Assembly (NCBI GenBank): GCA_030141605.1
Contig: JAQGDQ010000302.1
Coordinates: 1-64,000 of the forward strand
DNA: 64,000 bases
Source: Tubiluchus corallicola
Lineage: Eukaryota > Priapulida > Priapulimorpha > Priapulimorphida > Tubiluchidae
Reading direction: 5' to 3'
Shown: piece by piece, positions 37,278 through 48,584 of the stretch
How positions within the stretch are numbered: position 1 is the first letter of the stretch
How the letters are laid out: the number at the start of each line of letters is the position of its first letter
Made by a program: the position numbers and the translations under genes
The notes under the pieces: generated by a model
Databases searched by the model: none
Told to the model about the DNA's origin: nothing
Seen by the model: only the letters and a program-made list of their open reading frames with translations

Positions 37278-39344
37278 CTACACACCACACACAAGAAAAC
37301 CATCACAGAAAGTACACACATCATTAACTAATGGATACCAGGCATCTCTCTGGTTGGGATTAATTGCCAAAGCACCACACAGTGAACATTTGCGTTGAGA
37401 ACTAAATTCTAGTTGTCCTGTCTGAAGTAAAGTCTGGCAACAACGGGCCATTTTATGCCCATTTGAACAATTTGATGTGGTTAGATTCTGCAGCGTTACT
37501 TCTTCATGGCACACTGCACAAGTGTCCCAAGTGGCGTTGCGTGGATCATCAGGAAAATGCAGCCCTCGAATATCAAAAACAGATTGGGCGACACTTTTGT
37601 CTGAACATTCAGGATTGTACTGCAGCCACCACGTCGCAAGTAACAAAAAAGAAACTGCGAAACAAGAATTTGAAGCCAATCTACTTTCCAAAGCTTTCTC
37701 AGATACTAACAGTTGGAAACGACGACAAATGAGCTCGCCATCGATGTTCGCAATCTTAAATCGAAGACGGTCTTCCGATTCCGTGCCTGCAGCTAGTGCT
37801 GCTTGTACGCTTAATAAATAGTGAACTAGCTTGAGTATGAATGGAGAAGCTTGTTTGAGATCAATGTCGCAAAGTTCCAGCAAGACACCAGGTAATGCAA
37901 CACCAACATTCAAAGAGATTCGTATGTATTCCAGAATATCGAGAAGATTGGTTAGTCTGCTATTACTTTTGCCTAGCAGAATATCTGACGCAGCATCTAG
38001 ATTTGGAGCTAAAGTAGCAATATGGACATTCAGTGGTTCCCTTAGGAGCAAATGATCATATGGACCTGCCGGGCTATCAGCAAACACCATAAATGCACCA
38101 TTAGGAGAAACAGCAAGGCCATGTGATGCCATATTTGGTTTTACATCTAAGTCAACTCCAGATAACTCAATCATCAACTCCTCACTTTCGTCAAAACTGG
38201 GATATATTTGCTGACAGATTCCTTCGCCAGATAAAGCAAGAAAATACTGATTATTCACAGCCTCAATGGCAGTTACATGCAGAGTGTGACTTCCAATTAA
38301 GCAGTGTGTTGTTGCCTTTATGAGTTCATTTTTGATATCCAAAGCTACAGCAACAAAGAAGGCTTCCTTTGCAGCAACAAGAACAGCTTGGTCATGTTTA
38401 CCACATGCCATCATGCAAACTCTAGCTACTGGTACTTTATCCATCTGAGACCAGGCAGGTCCAAAACTAGCGACATTAACATAACCATCTGAATTCAAAG
38501 AAACTCTTAAAATCTGGATCAAACCCTCACTAATACCAATGGCAAGCAGTCCAGATGAAGCACCAAGTGAATGCCAAAACAAGCAAGTAGGGCGACACTG
38601 ATTCAATTCGAAGACCGAAGCGAAAGCAACATTTTCAGTCTTTGAAGAGACTTTCCAAAATACAACATGACCAGACTTCTGAGCTGTTACTAGCAGACAG
38701 CAGGGTTTTTCATTCAAAACCATCGCATGTGACCACAACATATCCACTGTAGCCAACAAATAAGTTCTCGTCTTTAGACGCCTGACTTCAACATTCTCCA
38801 TTTTAAATGTTGCCTGATTAATGTACCTGTCACCATGCTCGAAATTGTTTTCAGACATCTTTTCATAAAAAAGTTGAGAAATTTCGACAATATTTCTCCA
38901 GTTTTTCCCCTCCCCTCGACTGTGCAAACACAATCTGTGGTCCATAGTAAGAGAAGACAGAATACACCGACCAATAGGATCCACTCCTTCGGGAGACCAT
39001 GCTACCATCTTGTAAGCTTTGTAATGATGCTGTGTTGTTATGTCGGGGCTCAGGGTTCGGTCTAGTGAAAAGCCAATGAATGAACTACGGTTTGTATCCC
39101 GCAGCTTCTGCAACTTCTCTTTTGATATACCAACGTCAAACCTGCGTACAGCTGTTGGTCTAGGAATTCTAGCTTTGTGCCAGCTGATGTTGCCGTTCTG
39201 ATCAGACGGCGTGGAGCACAAGCTCATCACGTAAACACACTCATCTGTACATAATGCAACTTCGTTATGTGGAGACCACGATACAGCTGGACTATGGCAA
39301 ACACTTTCAGGAAAAGAAAAAGTTGCAACGATTTTAGTGGCCAT
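37278..39344 (-). CDS. GTF3C4: TFIIIC 90-kDa subunit homologue (GTF3C4-like), single exon
   Basis: Subunit of TFIIIC, which binds internal promoters of tRNA and 5S genes for RNA polymerase III. The ORF is uninterrupted, 688 aa, shorter than human GTF3C4 (about 820). The N-terminal part (1-400) resembles the WD40-like TFIIIC delta domain, with VSWSP (21-25), HHYKAYKMVAWSP (106-118) and GRCILSSLTMDHRL. The C-terminus is a cysteine-rich zinc domain: CAVC (609-612), CSNGHKMARCC (626-636), CSLC (653-656) and CTFC (677-680), the order seen in the zf-TFIIIC domain. ATG at 39344 is chosen for its position and fit to the N-terminal domain. A small membrane-protein gene ends 102 bp upstream on the same strand. 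The lack of introns contrasts with its neighbours. Confidence 0.93.
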   Translation of the reverse strand: MATKIVATFSFPESVCHSPAVSWSPHNEVALCTDECVYVMSLCSTPSDQNGNISWHKARIPRPTAVRRFDVGISKEKLQKLRDTNRSSFIGFSLDRTLSPDITTQHHYKAYKMVAWSPEGVDPIGRCILSSLTMDHRLCLHSRGEGKNWRNIVEISQLFYEKMSENNFEHGDRYINQATFKMENVEVRRLKTRTYLLATVDMLWSHAMVLNEKPCCLLVTAQKSGHVVFWKVSSKTENVAFASVFELNQCRPTCLFWHSLGASSGLLAIGISEGLIQILRVSLNSDGYVNVASFGPAWSQMDKVPVARVCMMACGKHDQAVLVAAKEAFFVAVALDIKNELIKATTHCLIGSHTLHVTAIEAVNNQYFLALSGEGICQQIYPSFDESEELMIELSGVDLDVKPNMASHGLAVSPNGAFMVFADSPAGPYDHLLLREPLNVHIATLAPNLDAASDILLGKSNSRLTNLLDILEYIRISLNVGVALPGVLLELCDIDLKQASPFILKLVHYLLSVQAALAAGTESEDRLRFKIANIDGELICRRFQLLVSEKALESRLASNSCFAVSFLLLATWWLQYNPECSDKSVAQSVFDIRGLHFPDDPRNATWDTCAVCHEEVTLQNLTTSNCSNGHKMARCCQTLLQTGQLEFSSQRKCSLCGALAINPNQRDAWYPLVNDVCTFCDGFLVCGV

Positions 39345-39367
39345 TCTACAGACCTTTAACTTAAGTA

Positions 39368-39373
39368 TTTATT
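39368..39373 (-). terminator. Candidate poly(A) signal of the small membrane-protein gene
   Basis: AATAAA on the minus strand, between the stop at 39447 and the TFIIIC ATG at 39344. It is only 23 bases upstream of that ATG, so cleavage at a normal distance would fall at the start of the next gene. Confidence 0.45.
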
Positions 39374-39446
39374 GTTAAGGCCACCCAGGTGAGAAGGTAG
39401 TCATGCTGTCAAACCCACACTAATGACGAACTGATGATCAGAATGT

Positions 39447-39644
39447 CTACTCCACTGGTTTTATTGTTACAAACCTGGATAAGATGAATGCCACCATAAA
39501 ACTCATTGCGGTGAAAACTGCTGCAGTTATGTAGAAAGTTTGTTCATCAAAAACGTCAGTGAAAGCCGGCAAGTGTTGTGAGATCTTGTTTAAAAGCTGA
39601 ATGTGTGCTGATTTCACGTGCTCTGAGTCTTCCATGTTTAGCAA
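39447..39644 (-). CDS. Small single-pass membrane protein (62 or 65 aa)
   Basis: Complete ORF of 65 codons; a second ATG three codons in gives 62 aa starting MEDSEHVKS. It has a soluble N-terminal half, then one strongly hydrophobic stretch (TFYITAAVFTAMSFMVAFIL) and a short tail (SRFVTIKPVE), which suggests a tail-anchored or short type protein. I do not recognise the family. It lies upstream of the TFIIIC gene with 102 bp between. An AATAAA at 39373-39368 could end its transcript almost on the next ATG. A splice site near FVTIKP cannot be excluded. Confidence 0.6.
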   Translation of the reverse strand: MLNMEDSEHVKSAHIQLLNKISQHLPAFTDVFDEQTFYITAAVFTAMSFMVAFILSRFVTIKPVE

Positions 39645-39839
39645 AATAATACCAGTAGTTCACTACCAAAAAATTATATAGAAACGTTTAGAACAGAGTC
39701 CTTATTCTGCATCAAATCTAGAAAGTACAAAAAGAGGAAACGAGTTAGTAGCAATATAACAACCAAGAGCTCTAACATTTAATGTTGAATCATACAGTTA
39801 TGGCAGAAAATCAAACCCTTGTCTTTTTGATTAAAGGAA

Positions 39840-40410
39840 AACGGGATGATTTTTCAAATGTTGCTCTGTTTTGAAGTGCGGTAAAAAGTATACATTTTAA
39901 CACCTGCATTAATGTAACAGTGTTTCTGATAATTAAATAATAACTTAAAAAAATTTAATTAAAAGCCAGCGAGCACAGCAGAACAGAGCACAAACAGCAC
40001 AAACATTCCACGAGCATGATGCACGTGTTTGCGACAGCAAAAATTGAAATTGCTACTGTACTACAAACAAAGACTGGGCAAATTTGTTTAAAAAAACTTG
40101 AATTTTAAGTTTACTGCTGTTTCACCACCATAATAGTGCACTACATCAGAAACAAACCGAGAAGGACAGTGCCTCTTTTTTGTGAAACACAGTTCTGGGA
40201 TGCATGCACTGCATCAATCTAACCTGCGAATGGTGGAATGCAAGGAACAGGATGCAAATGTGCACGTAAATGTCCATGTGATAATTCTTTCATGCAAGTC
40301 ATCCTTAAAAAAACAATTTAATTCTCCTTCAACAATTTATACATTAGTCTATAGTTTAGACTGTAGCTATAGTTTAAAATTGGGTCCTGTTTTCCTTTAA
40401 ATCACAAAAA
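39840..40410. repeat. Dispersed repeat, copy 1
   Basis: Shares ordered segments with 42255-43180: GATTTTTCA, GGTAAAAA..ACATTTTAACACCT, GATAATTAAATAATA, AATGCA.GCACTG, TAATTCTTTCA(C/T)G and TAGCTATAGT.TAAAATTGGG. Identity is moderate, so the family is old. The class is not recognised. Confidence 0.65.
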
Positions 40411-40599
40411 TATTAACTATGCTCTCTGCATTTTTAGGGCCTAATGTTATAAAACTTACATAGTGTGTTTACAGGTAAAGCGTAAGAATAATTTGCCTGT
40501 GGTAATTTGTTCGTCTGTTTAGTAGGCGTTATGACGCTTACACTTTCATGATATTTAGAAATCATACAGATTAGCTGCAATGCATACTATGTGAATTTC

Positions 40600-41343
40600 A
40601 TAGCACAATTAAACAAACATTTAGATCATCATTTTCAATTTGCATATCTTTAGTGTTTGTGACAGTATTTCTCGGATTTGTGACCTGGTATTAAGGTAGT
40701 TCAATAAAACTGATTGAATTTTTTATGTACATGCCTACACCGCCTGCATTTGCAGCTGAATTATGAATCTAATAAACTGATATCCTGGCAAATGAGAAAG
40801 AAAAAGATGCCCTATTTTGATTCTTGTTTCACTTACTGCTATAATTTCAGGTGGGTGGTGAAAATGCAATAAAACATCTAACATGCTGCTGTAATTTTTT
40901 TGAAGCCTACTTACATTGAAATGGACCATCGCAAAATCTTTGTTCGTGTTTGTGTAGCTTTTTTGACTAGCTAAAGATGATAATTTAATAAATTTACTAT
41001 CAGGATAATGAATATAGTTGTCTGGATCATTGTTATTGGTACAGAAATTTGTTATACTACAAATATCACGTAAGGATTGAAAATTTGATAAACTTGATAA
41101 TGAGACATCAAGTGTAAAAAAATTGTATACATCTTTGTCTTCTTCATATTGAAACGGTAGTATCGAGTTCAAACATAACATACAGTAATATGCATCATTT
41201 GAATTTGCGTAAGTATTAAATTCATTCAAATTTAATGCGGTACATCTAAAATGCACCCAGTCTTGACACACATCACATTGTGTACATAGCTGATTAGTCT
41301 TGCAAGGTTTGGTACATTGCTTGCAAGGATACTGAGCAGGCAT
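40600..41343 (-). pseudogene. LINE remnant: PHD-finger plus endonuclease start, frameshifted
   Basis: ATG at 41343 opens a 202-codon frame. It starts with a cysteine-rich PHD-type finger (PCKQCTKPC, CTQCDVCQDWVHFRC, YYCMLC), then a segment like the N-terminus of LINE apurinic-type endonucleases (FAMVHFNVSRLQKNYSSML, PPEIIAVSETRI, LPGYQFI). Near 40775 the frame shifts; the endonuclease continues in another frame as NSAANAGGVGMYIK. PHD-carrying ORFs of this kind occur in CR1-like LINEs of invertebrates. It is not a cellular PHD gene. Confidence 0.82.
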
Positions 41344-42254
41344 AATTAGTAAAATCAGTTACAAGTAAACAGTTTCGTTAGCTATTCTATAGGCTGCAGC
41401 CTAGAGACCTCAGTCATGAAGGGCCCTGCTAAAAGATTTGCAAATATTTTTTTTTTTGGAAAATGAGTATAACACTTTAACATTTTTCATCTCTGAATAA
41501 TTCATTTAATTTAAAATAAAATTTCCTCTTTAAAAAAGGTGGCCTGGGAGTATGAAAACTCAATTTAAAAAATGACCCAGTCGTGGCCCCTTATTCGAGA
41601 GAAAGTACCAGCAAACTCCATAAAAGGCCCTTTTTGAGGCCCAGACATATTTGTTTGATTTTGAAAAGTTTGAGATAAAGGGTCCCTGTATGAAGTCCTT
41701 TATTTTAAATAAGGCCATTAAGGGACTTCAGTTTGAGTGCTGCGAGCTAGATGATGGCTTAGGCTGAGGGTGCCCCATAATTTAATTAGCCTAGGGGCAC
41801 CAAAAGCCTTGGAGCTAAGGCTACTATTTTTCTGCGTGCTATGATAGTTTCAGTCCTGAGTAAACTTCGCAGATATTTACATTTCTTCAAAGAAGTAGCA
41901 CAGCCACCACCGCTGTATTGTTCTGTATTATTTATCTTCAAATTGAAATTTCTCTCACGGTTGGTTGCATCGAACGTAAATGTATCTTAATTTAAAGTTT
42001 TAATGTCTACGCACTAACTTTTTTGTAGCGTGCTGTCTCAGTTTTTTTTGCCACATTAAAATAAAATTTCTCAGGTTCAAGGCATAATCAATACCAGTAA
42101 TCTTTCTGAAAAGGTCACTGCTGCTTTCTTCTGTTTTGGGCGCAATTGCGGCGTGCCGTGCTTTGGAACTCAGCAGTGAGCAGCCAACAGTTCGAGCTTT
42201 TTTGCCCGGGAAGACCCGCAGTGTAGCAGGGCAAACTTAAAGCAAAGCAGTATG

Positions 42255-43180
42255 ATTTTTCATATCCCACTCCATTTTCAAATATGGTAAAAACATTTTA
42301 ACACCTATAATAATGCTAAACTGTTTAGGATAATAAAAAATAATAGGTTAAAAACTTGATGGCTGGTGAAAGCTGTTAGTGACACAAATATTACACCAGC
42401 GTGCAATACTACTGCACAACATTCAGTGTGATACATAAAAACTCAGCAAATTATAAGTTTAAAAATCTAAATTTCATGAGCTCTCAAACACATTCTATAT
42501 CACAACTAAACTGAGAGGTGCAATGCCCGTTTTTAAACAATGTATTTCCGAAATGCAGGCACTGTCTCCATCTAAGTATGGCGAAATGCAGGTAACTGAG
42601 TGTGTAATTAAACTTCTATGCTAATAATTCTTTCACGTAAACCACACTTAGTAATTACCGTATTTTCCCGTGTATAAGAGACCCTTTTTTGCTCAGAATT
42701 TTCACTTTAAAAATAGGGGGTCTCTTATACATGGGAGTAAGTCTTTTCAATAAGATGCATAAATTGTGACACTAATGATTTTAAAGAAATAAGTGCTCTA
42801 CAACTGTTTTGCGTGTCGCGTTCGACTATGAAGCGGTTGTAAGCAATACAAGCATCGTGACACAGGCATTATCTCCTCGTTTTCTCTTTTCCTGTTACAG
42901 GTTTGCAGGTACGCACTTTAATATATAACAGTACTCTTTTTCTACAACACATTAACTGGTTTTATTTTGTTTTCAGTACCGCACTGAGTTGAAAAAAGTT
43001 GTACTCTACCCTCTACCCCCTTTTTTCCAGAATTTTTGCCTAAAAATTGAAGGGGTCTCTTATATACAAGGGTCTCTTATACACGGGAAAATACGGTATG
43101 TTCTTCCAAAATTAAATTTTTTGCACATGCGATTCTTTAGCTATAGTATAAAATTGGGTCCTGCTCCCCTTTAATGATTT
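42255..43180. repeat. Dispersed repeat, copy 2, split by a MITE
   Basis: Partner of 39840-40410. The shared order is broken exactly at 42658-43096 by the Tc1/mariner-type MITE and resumes with TAGCTATAGTATAAAATTGG. Shorter related pieces lie near 43640-43760 (same strand) and 55905-55985 (opposite strand). Confidence 0.65.
42658..43096. mobile_element. Tc1/mariner (pogo-like) MITE, 439 bp
   Basis: The inverted ends are identical over 29 bp and begin CCGTATTTTCCCGTGTATAA, then GAGACCCTT. Both ends are flanked by TA (42656-42657 and 43097-43098), the target of this superfamily. A second copy of the TCTCTTATA motif lies just inside each end. No transposase is present. Confidence 0.93.
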
Positions 43181-44005
43181 GTATTAGGATCCAGTAAGCC
43201 ATTTGTCATTATTACAGTCATTACTATTGTTTTATTATTATGTGCTTAGCGCTTCTTATTGTTACTAGTCATTGCTGATTCACGTTTCAGTCATTATTGT
43301 GTCCCAAGCCATAAAATTTAAACTTTCATGAAATATTATTGTATCCAAAATGCTGAAAAGGCTTTGAGTAGGCCTATTGGAGTCTTAATTTTGAATTAAG
43401 ATAAGAAATTAGGATGCATTAAACTGGTTTCCAAAGGCCAGGATAAAAGTTAGACATATAACATGGTACATCCACTGCTTATATGCAGATTAATGCAAAA
43501 AATACAGTGCTAGACACCTGACTTTACAACGTGTGAGATGGAAACCAGACGGACTGACTACTGAGACTAGTACACAAGTCGCAAAGTAAAACAAACATAA
43601 AGCAATCAGGTAATTATTTTCCCAAAATTTTATTTAACACCGGTCAAAAGTAACTGCAAGTTAACAATCCTCAACATAATCTAGGTAGTGCAAATGCCAG
43701 TTTTTAAACAGATTTGACTTTGACAATGTAAAATGGCTACATAATACACAGCTGAGTGTTTTTCAAATGGTTAAATTAATGTAGACTCAGAAAATGCTGT
43801 TAGCTTTTAATAATTCCATTATCACTACTCAATGATCCAACAATTACAGAGAAAACACTGATATTTGGTAATCGCATCACAAACTAGCAACTTTGCACAC
43901 AAACTCAAAGTCTAACAAAAAATGAAATCAACAACTATCAACATGATTTTTAAAGTAGGGCAACTACTTACCCTACTTCAAAATAAAGAGTAACAAACGA
44001 GATTA

Positions 44006-47000
44006 TTATAACTTTAAGAGCATAGGTGGTACAATTGAATCACGCTTTTCTTTCCCCTGTAATGCCTCTACCAATGCAAGTCCAAACTCAAATGCTGTCC
44101 CGGGTCCTCTGCTAGTGATAAGAGTTCCGTCTCGCACAACTCTGTCTTCGCTGTATTTGTAACTATCTATGTGATGAAGAAAATCTATAAGTGCCAGGTA
44201 ACAAAAAATGCCGCGGTGAAAGGAATTGTTATGGAAAGTATTAGTAAACAGGCAAAGCTCAAAATTACTTGATAAATGTTTTATTAGAATTGTTGCAATG
44301 ATGTTCATTTTATGTTGGCATTGTTTTTGCAACACAATTCCATGTTGTACTTGTAATAACTGTAAAAGTACTTGTGTAATTTGAATTGTGTAAATCCATT
44401 TTGGATAAAACTAATTTAAACTTGAAAAAATTGGAAAACAGTTTTCAAAAAATTAAGTCTGTTTGAGGGGATTTCTTGGTTTACTATAGTAGGTTCTCAT
44501 GACGACATTTTTTTCCACAGTAATAAATAAACAGTCTAAAATGATACTGACTTTATGATATAAAACTTTACCAATAACTGCAATGTTAGAAAAGGCTTAG
44601 AAAATTCTCAGTGGAGGTGGTGAGGAAGAGTTGGTACATTTTGCTCAATCACAATAAACAACTCGTATTGATGTGTTATGTTATGTGCTGCAGTAGGTGG
44701 TAGAGAGGTTCCACTATGCCAAATGCAAAAGATTCTTGATAAGAAAGCAGCCATATCATTAACTAAGTCACATAATCTAAATCTAATATGTTAATTGCAA
44801 GTTTTACTAAAGTAATGAATGTATTAAATTTTTACCTGAAAGTTGATTCTTTACCGAGGGATGACTTGTTAGCATTTTTCCAGTGCAAATCTTATGGCTG
44901 AGCAAAGCAGTCGGTGCAGCACAGATTGCGCCAATAAAACGTCCGGATTTCTGTTGTTCTTCAAGTAAAAGTTTTACTTTTGCTGACTGAAACGTAAAAA
45001 TTTAGATTGTCCTATAAGAAAGTATTGCCATATGCTAAAAATTCAGCAGCTGCTGCTGAAGGATTGTTTAAGTAATGCACATATTAAAAACGAAAGATTT
45101 CATGACAACAAAAAAATCTGCTAAACAGAATGGGAAAGAATGTTATGTGTAATATATTAATACCACTAATGTATGTAGTTCCAGCCCACTGAATGAGTTT
45201 CAAAACTCTACCAGACTACCTAGATGATATTATGGATGAGAAAAGTTGTTATAACACATTTAAGACCTTGTGCTGCACTGCACTGCAATCTCTATTGAAC
45301 ACCCATAATTATACGTCACACACGGGCAAGGGCAGTACAATAAGATGTAATATATATTATGCGTCAAATTTTTCTTATATCTTGCACTAGCATGCATCCT
45401 ACTGCCCACTGCTTACTAACAACACTGATCATCCAAACATAAACATTCTCACCCCGGCAAGATTCTGAGCACCCTTCAATCCACCTGGAAGTATGACAGC
45501 TTCATAGCTAGTAGTGCTGGTGGCATCGTCAAGGCTTTTATCAGGTTTTACCACCACATTTCTGCTGCACCTGACTGGCTCAGGTCCATCCAATCCAGCA
45601 ATAGTGACATCAACCTGTAAAGTACAAATTGCCCGAAAATGTTACTTATCATGTACGTAGAATCATAATCCCTTTTAGACTTTTAGTGTCAATAGTCCAC
45701 ATGCCCGAGTTATTAGCAAAATGTAAAAAACTGTAAATGCCAAAACAAGAGCTAGAATGCTAGTACTCTGTGTACATTATTGCAATAAAATACAAACTTC
45801 TTACAGATACATTAACATAAAATTTTCTGGCGCTATTACACTTTTGCATCTTCTAGTTTTTTCGAGCTATTATTTGTTTCTAGGCTTGTAAGCCATAAAG
45901 CAGAACAATAGACCTACTATAAGACAATTTCAGGATGTCAGCGACTGTGTTTACTGCACACAAACTAACACAGCAGTGACATTACGATGAAGCATGGACC
46001 TTAATTCGAATTTTCAGTTCTATTATATCTATTTTGTTTTGCGTCCACAGTTGATTGCGTTCTACATATAGGCAAAGCATGTATAATATATTGCCTTTCT
46101 ATAGGCCTGCAAACCTGTTTTCCACGTAGGTTTTATTTGTCAAATGTGTTAAAAAATAAATAGTTTTTTACATAAAAATATTTCATTAATATTATTATGC
46201 ACCATCACCAATTCATCACATCGTCATCATCACCAATATCATCTTGATCATCATTATCATCGGCATCATCATCTTCAGTCACCGTCGTTAGTGCCAAGCA
46301 TAGAGTGCAAAAATGGTCGCAGTTAGCATAGCCATTGTCATTGGAAGTGTCACAGTTTGCAGACAGCGAGGCAGATGTCCCTGGATGCAGAAGAGGGTGG
46401 AGATGTTGCCCAAAAGCGTGGTGGGATAATGTTTTCAGTTACGTAAGTATAATTCTGTATATTTGCTTATCCCGGGTAAATACAGTATTTCTTGCGTTGT
46501 TTAGTTAACTATGTTTATTGTGTTATTTTAATTGATGCATTTTGTTGTGCATTTATGCTTTGTTTTTTTTGTTTGGGTGTTTTGTGTGAATGGAGCTTTA
46601 AGTCGTGTCATCAGTTGCACTAAACGAACTCTTGAGCACATATGTATAATTATATGTTAGTGTGCGTGTGTATGTTTGTGTGTATGTACGTGCATGTGTG
46701 CACATATGTGCATGCATATGTGTGTGTGTGAGTGTGTATCAGTCTTAAAAACCAAAGTGGATAGCAGCCGTGTACTTCCAGGTTCCATTTTCAGCTTTGC
46801 TTATAGCTGGCTTCAGTAAGATGTTATTATACTGCTTTAAGGTCACCTCACCAATGTGTATGAGGATCATGATGACAACGATGGAAATGATGATGGTGAC
46901 AATGGCGGTGGTGATGATGATGATAAAGATGGTAATATATTAATGGTGGTGACGAAAAGGATGGTGATGATGTATGCAATAATAACATTGATGACAATGA

Positions 47001-47572
47001 GAATGATGCTGACATGATGTTCTTTAGCTAAGGTGATGATGACACTGTGTTGAAGATAATGATGTTGCTGATAAAATTAAACAATTTTTAATTTTTCATC
47101 GCCATTAAAATTAATGTCTTGCTTATATGCTTAACTAGTTGGAATGAATATTTTACGTAATGCTTGTAAGACAATAACTTTATAATTTTAATATACAAAA
47201 TAAGAATGTTTTAAAAACTGTAGCAGTAGCAACTTAAATTAATATGCGTATAAATGGTGTACTCCAGCAATACAGTATTTATAGGCCTACTATCAATTGT
47301 ATTCTTGAGCCGTTTTGCAAATTTGTTTTCACTTTGTTGCTAAATTAGCTTCTCTTCAAAAGACTAATTCCGAATTTTCTCTTTCTACTTCTTGAATTCT
47401 AGTCAATTCCGAAAGTGAAATAGCGCCAACTTTTTTGATCACTGGAATAACTAATGACATCAAATATTAACGTAACCTCAGCTCTTCGTAATACATCTGC
47501 AGTGATGACTGCCTCCATTTCTTCTGCGCCTTCAGCTAAAATTAAAAGTGCCTTCGGAGAAGCTGTGCTCAT
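44006..47572 (-). CDS. PARK7: DJ-1/PARK7 protein, complete (189 aa, 4 exons)
   Basis: DJ-1/PfpI family protein, known for roles in oxidative-stress defence, deglycase-type activity and mitochondrial protection. Exons: 47477-47572, 45453-45614, 44836-44986, 44006-44166; phases 0, 0, 1 join cleanly. The length, 189 aa, equals human DJ-1. Visible family features: [13 protein letters not shown] with Glu20 (human Glu18), the reactive cysteine Cys108 in [11 protein letters not shown] (human Cys106), His128 in TSHPSV (human His126), [11 protein letters not shown], and [24 protein letters not shown] near the C-terminus. The first donor is GTTACG, less common at position 3; the other two are GTGAGA and GTAAAA. 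An in-frame ATG 22 codons upstream could add an Arg-containing hydrophobic leader. Confidence 0.97.
46205..46280. repeat. ATC/CAT trinucleotide-rich tract
   Basis: Imperfect ATC repeats inside the first DJ-1 intron. It is matched in inverse sense by the GAT-rich tract at 46860-47060 in the same intron, so the two could pair loosely in the transcript. Confidence 0.75.
46650..46740. repeat. Alternating TG/CA-rich tract
   Basis: About 90 bp of TGTG, TATG and GCATG steps, nearly all alternating purine-pyrimidine, within the first DJ-1 intron. Such tracts can adopt Z-DNA. Confidence 0.75.
46860..47060. repeat. GAT/GGT trinucleotide-rich tract
   Basis: About 200 bp of imperfect GAT, GGT and AAT triplets in the first DJ-1 intron. 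It has no coding meaning. Confidence 0.8.
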
Positions 47573-48584
47573 CTTTCTGAATATTAAGCTTAAGAATAGA
47601 AACTGCTGCGAAGCAAATAAACGAATTCTGCTACTCATAAATTTGCAAAACTATTCACTAAATTTGTTTTCACACACTGCTACAAGCATACAATGTAGTC
47701 ATACACTTCTACAGTATTAACCATGTCTGTAGCTATAACTGTTGCGAGCAGAGTAGGACACTAGCCGAAGAAGGACAATTGGCGTAGGGCTGCCCAAGTA
47801 CGCCAATTGAGACAGAGACACAAGAATTGTGTCGTTAACCGTACTGGCAGTGTTAGCCGTACACGTTGAATAATTTATTATACATCTGATAAAATAAAAG
47901 AATCTTATTCTGAGCTAGTACAATGGTCAATATTAAATTCGGTATTGACATTAATCTTTTTGAAGTGAAATAAGCCCGCTTTTAGGTGATTCCAACACTT
48001 GTGTTTCTTTTTCTATTTTGTCTTGCTTCACAGAAAGGTGATCCGTTTCACTACCTCTTGGAGAAATAATTGTCTTTTACTAAGACAATATTTTACTTCT
48101 ACTAAGTAAACGGGATAGTGAGCTACGTGCCCTACATAGTTTCTCTTTGTAAAGCATTAAATACTTAGATGAATGTTATGGTGATATTAATTGAGCTAAT
48201 AATAATGATGATATTATTGCAAAACATGCGTTAACTTTGAAAATTGTCAAGGTCTATCCATCATTATTATGAAGTTACTCTTTTCTAAAACAAATTTAGT
48301 TTTATGTCTTATTATGTCATAATTCTCGACAGAAATCTGCAGTGCCCTACTTTGGTTGCCCTTATACAACACTGCTTTTGCGCAAACTTAGCACATGCGC
48401 ATTAGCGGAAGTGTACTACTTCGGCTAGTGTCGTACTCTGCGCCCTATATAGTTATAAAACGTGAGAGCACAGTTTCCAGTTTTCATCGATCATCTTTCA
48501 CCACCTCTGAGAACCGAAAGGAATTTTATTTAAATCGGATTTGTTATAAATATTCAATAGGAATTGCACAATACCAAACGAGAA

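Noticed and set aside
37463-38492. Several plus-strand frames opposite the TFIIIC gene
   Set aside because: Shadows of the 688-codon minus-strand gene.
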